Below, in pieces: positions 5,565 through 6,051 of a stretch of 6,051 nt of DNA; positions within the stretch are counted from its first letter, which is position 1; the number at the start of each line of letters is the position of its first letter. The stretch comes from Candidatus Poribacteria bacterium (GTDB taxonomy: Bacteria; Poribacteria; WGA-4E; WGA-3G). Both the position numbers and the translations under genes were made by a program. The notes beneath the pieces were generated by a model that made no database searches, had not been told where the DNA came from, and saw nothing but the letters and a program-made list of their open reading frames with translations. The stretch spans positions 1-6,051 of the forward strand of contig VYFM01000271.1 of NCBI GenBank assembly GCA_009842375.1. The letters are read 5' to 3'.

Positions 5565-6051
5565 TTACGAAGTGATGAGCCATCCGATATGTTCATTATG
5601 TAGGTAAGGGAGCAGCATATTCCGTAATTTACGATGGGCATGGTGTAGGTGGGTTTTGATAGTTCCTTCAGATCTATTCAAACGTGATGCGATGTCTTTT
5701 ATTGGGAGTTCCTCATCATAACGCAAATGAAAAACGCGTCTTTGGCCACGTGGTAGTCTACTCACCGCTTCACCGATTATATCTTCAAATTCCATATTTT
5801 CGAGGTGTTGTGTTTGAGGAGTCCGATTGTCCATAGTATGAAGAATGTCATCTGTGTAATCTGGAAATTCTTCCAGACTCACTACATATTGTCTGTTCTG
5901 TTTACGATAATAATCAATAATACAATTGATTGCAATTTTGTATATCCAGGTATATAAAGCAGATTGTCCTTTGAATTTCGGTAGTGCCTTCCAAGCTTTC
6001 AGGAATACTTCTTGACAAATATCCTCAGCTGTTTCACGGTCACTCACCCGT
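5565..6051 (-). CDS. ECF-type sigma-70 family RNA polymerase sigma factor, N-terminus cut off
   Basis: Directs RNA polymerase to a set of promoters, often in response to stress. Visible parts are region 2 from its middle onward, AEDICQEVFLKAWKALPKF, then the -10-recognition part STWIYKIAIN-like ALYTWIYKIAINCIIDYYRK, a variable linker of about 45 residues, and region 4 with SRLPRGQRRVFHLRY and the helix-turn-helix IKDIASRLNRSEGTIKTHLHH. The frame stays open to the window edge: a GTG at 6047-6045 is preceded in frame by an Arg codon and sits in the middle of the conserved SDRETAEDICQEVF block, so it is internal, not the start. Some 30-40 N-terminal residues are missing. No anti-sigma gene follows; the next gene is 304 bases away behind its own promoter. 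The short tail (LHNEHIGWLITS) carries no added sensor domain. Confidence 0.93.
   Translation of the reverse strand, partial: RVSDRETAEDICQEVFLKAWKALPKFKGQSALYTWIYKIAINCIIDYYRKQNRQYVVSLEEFPDYTDDILHTMDNRTPQTQHLENMEFEDIIGEAVSRLPRGQRRVFHLRYDEELPIKDIASRLNRSEGTIKTHLHHAHRKLRNMLLPYLHNEHIGWLITS

Noticed and set aside
5565..6047. Sigma factor as a complete 160-residue protein starting at the GTG
   Set aside because: The frame continues upstream to the window edge and the GTG lies inside the conserved region 2 block, so the gene is truncated by the window.

Overview
The window is a gene-dense, AT-leaning bacterial segment in which every supported gene lies on the minus strand, so transcription runs from base 6051 towards base 1. 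In that order the genes are: an ECF-type RNA polymerase sigma factor cut by the window edge; a 314-residue conserved protein of unknown function; a phytanoyl-CoA dioxygenase-like protein fused to HEAT repeats; a GmhA-type sedoheptulose-7-phosphate isomerase; the small (DUF4212) and large (SSS family) subunits of a two-component sodium:solute symporter; and the first codons of one more gene at bases 1-8. No rRNA, tRNA, CRISPR array, transposase or phage gene was seen.

Organism: most starts have good Shine-Dalgarno sequences (AGGAGG type). A PhyH domain joined to HEAT repeats, next to the 314-residue family, is the kind of content I associate with uncultured Poribacteria/Latescibacteria-like bacteria. 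This is inference from gene content, not a phylogenetic placement. A GmhA homologue suggests ADP-heptose synthesis and hence a Gram-negative-type surface glycan.

Layout: bases 5565-6051 hold the sigma factor, which lacks its N-terminus. Bases 5261-5564 are a 304-base gap. Read along the minus strand, it holds a 15-bp inverted repeat just after the sigma stop, a small hairpin, two head-to-tail 32-base REP-like units, and an AT-rich promoter region with operator-like palindromes. Bases 2858-5260 hold the unknown-family gene and PhyH-HEAT, probably one two-gene transcript (51-base gap, strong ribosome site). Bases 2084-2671 hold gmhA, after a 186-base gap with only a weak promoter candidate. Bases 25-1997 hold the two symporter genes, 2 bases apart, behind a good promoter (TTGACA, 17-base spacer, extended -10) that overlaps the gmhA stop codon. 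The next gene follows 16 bases after the symporter stop, with its own ribosome site.

How the genes may work together: the symporter pair is clearly one functional unit. The unknown-family protein and the dioxygenase may share a pathway, but no substrate can be read from the sequence. GmhA has none of its usual pathway partners here. I see no proven new system. The best candidates for follow-up are the unknown-family/PhyH-HEAT pair and the palindrome-rich gap at 5261-5564.
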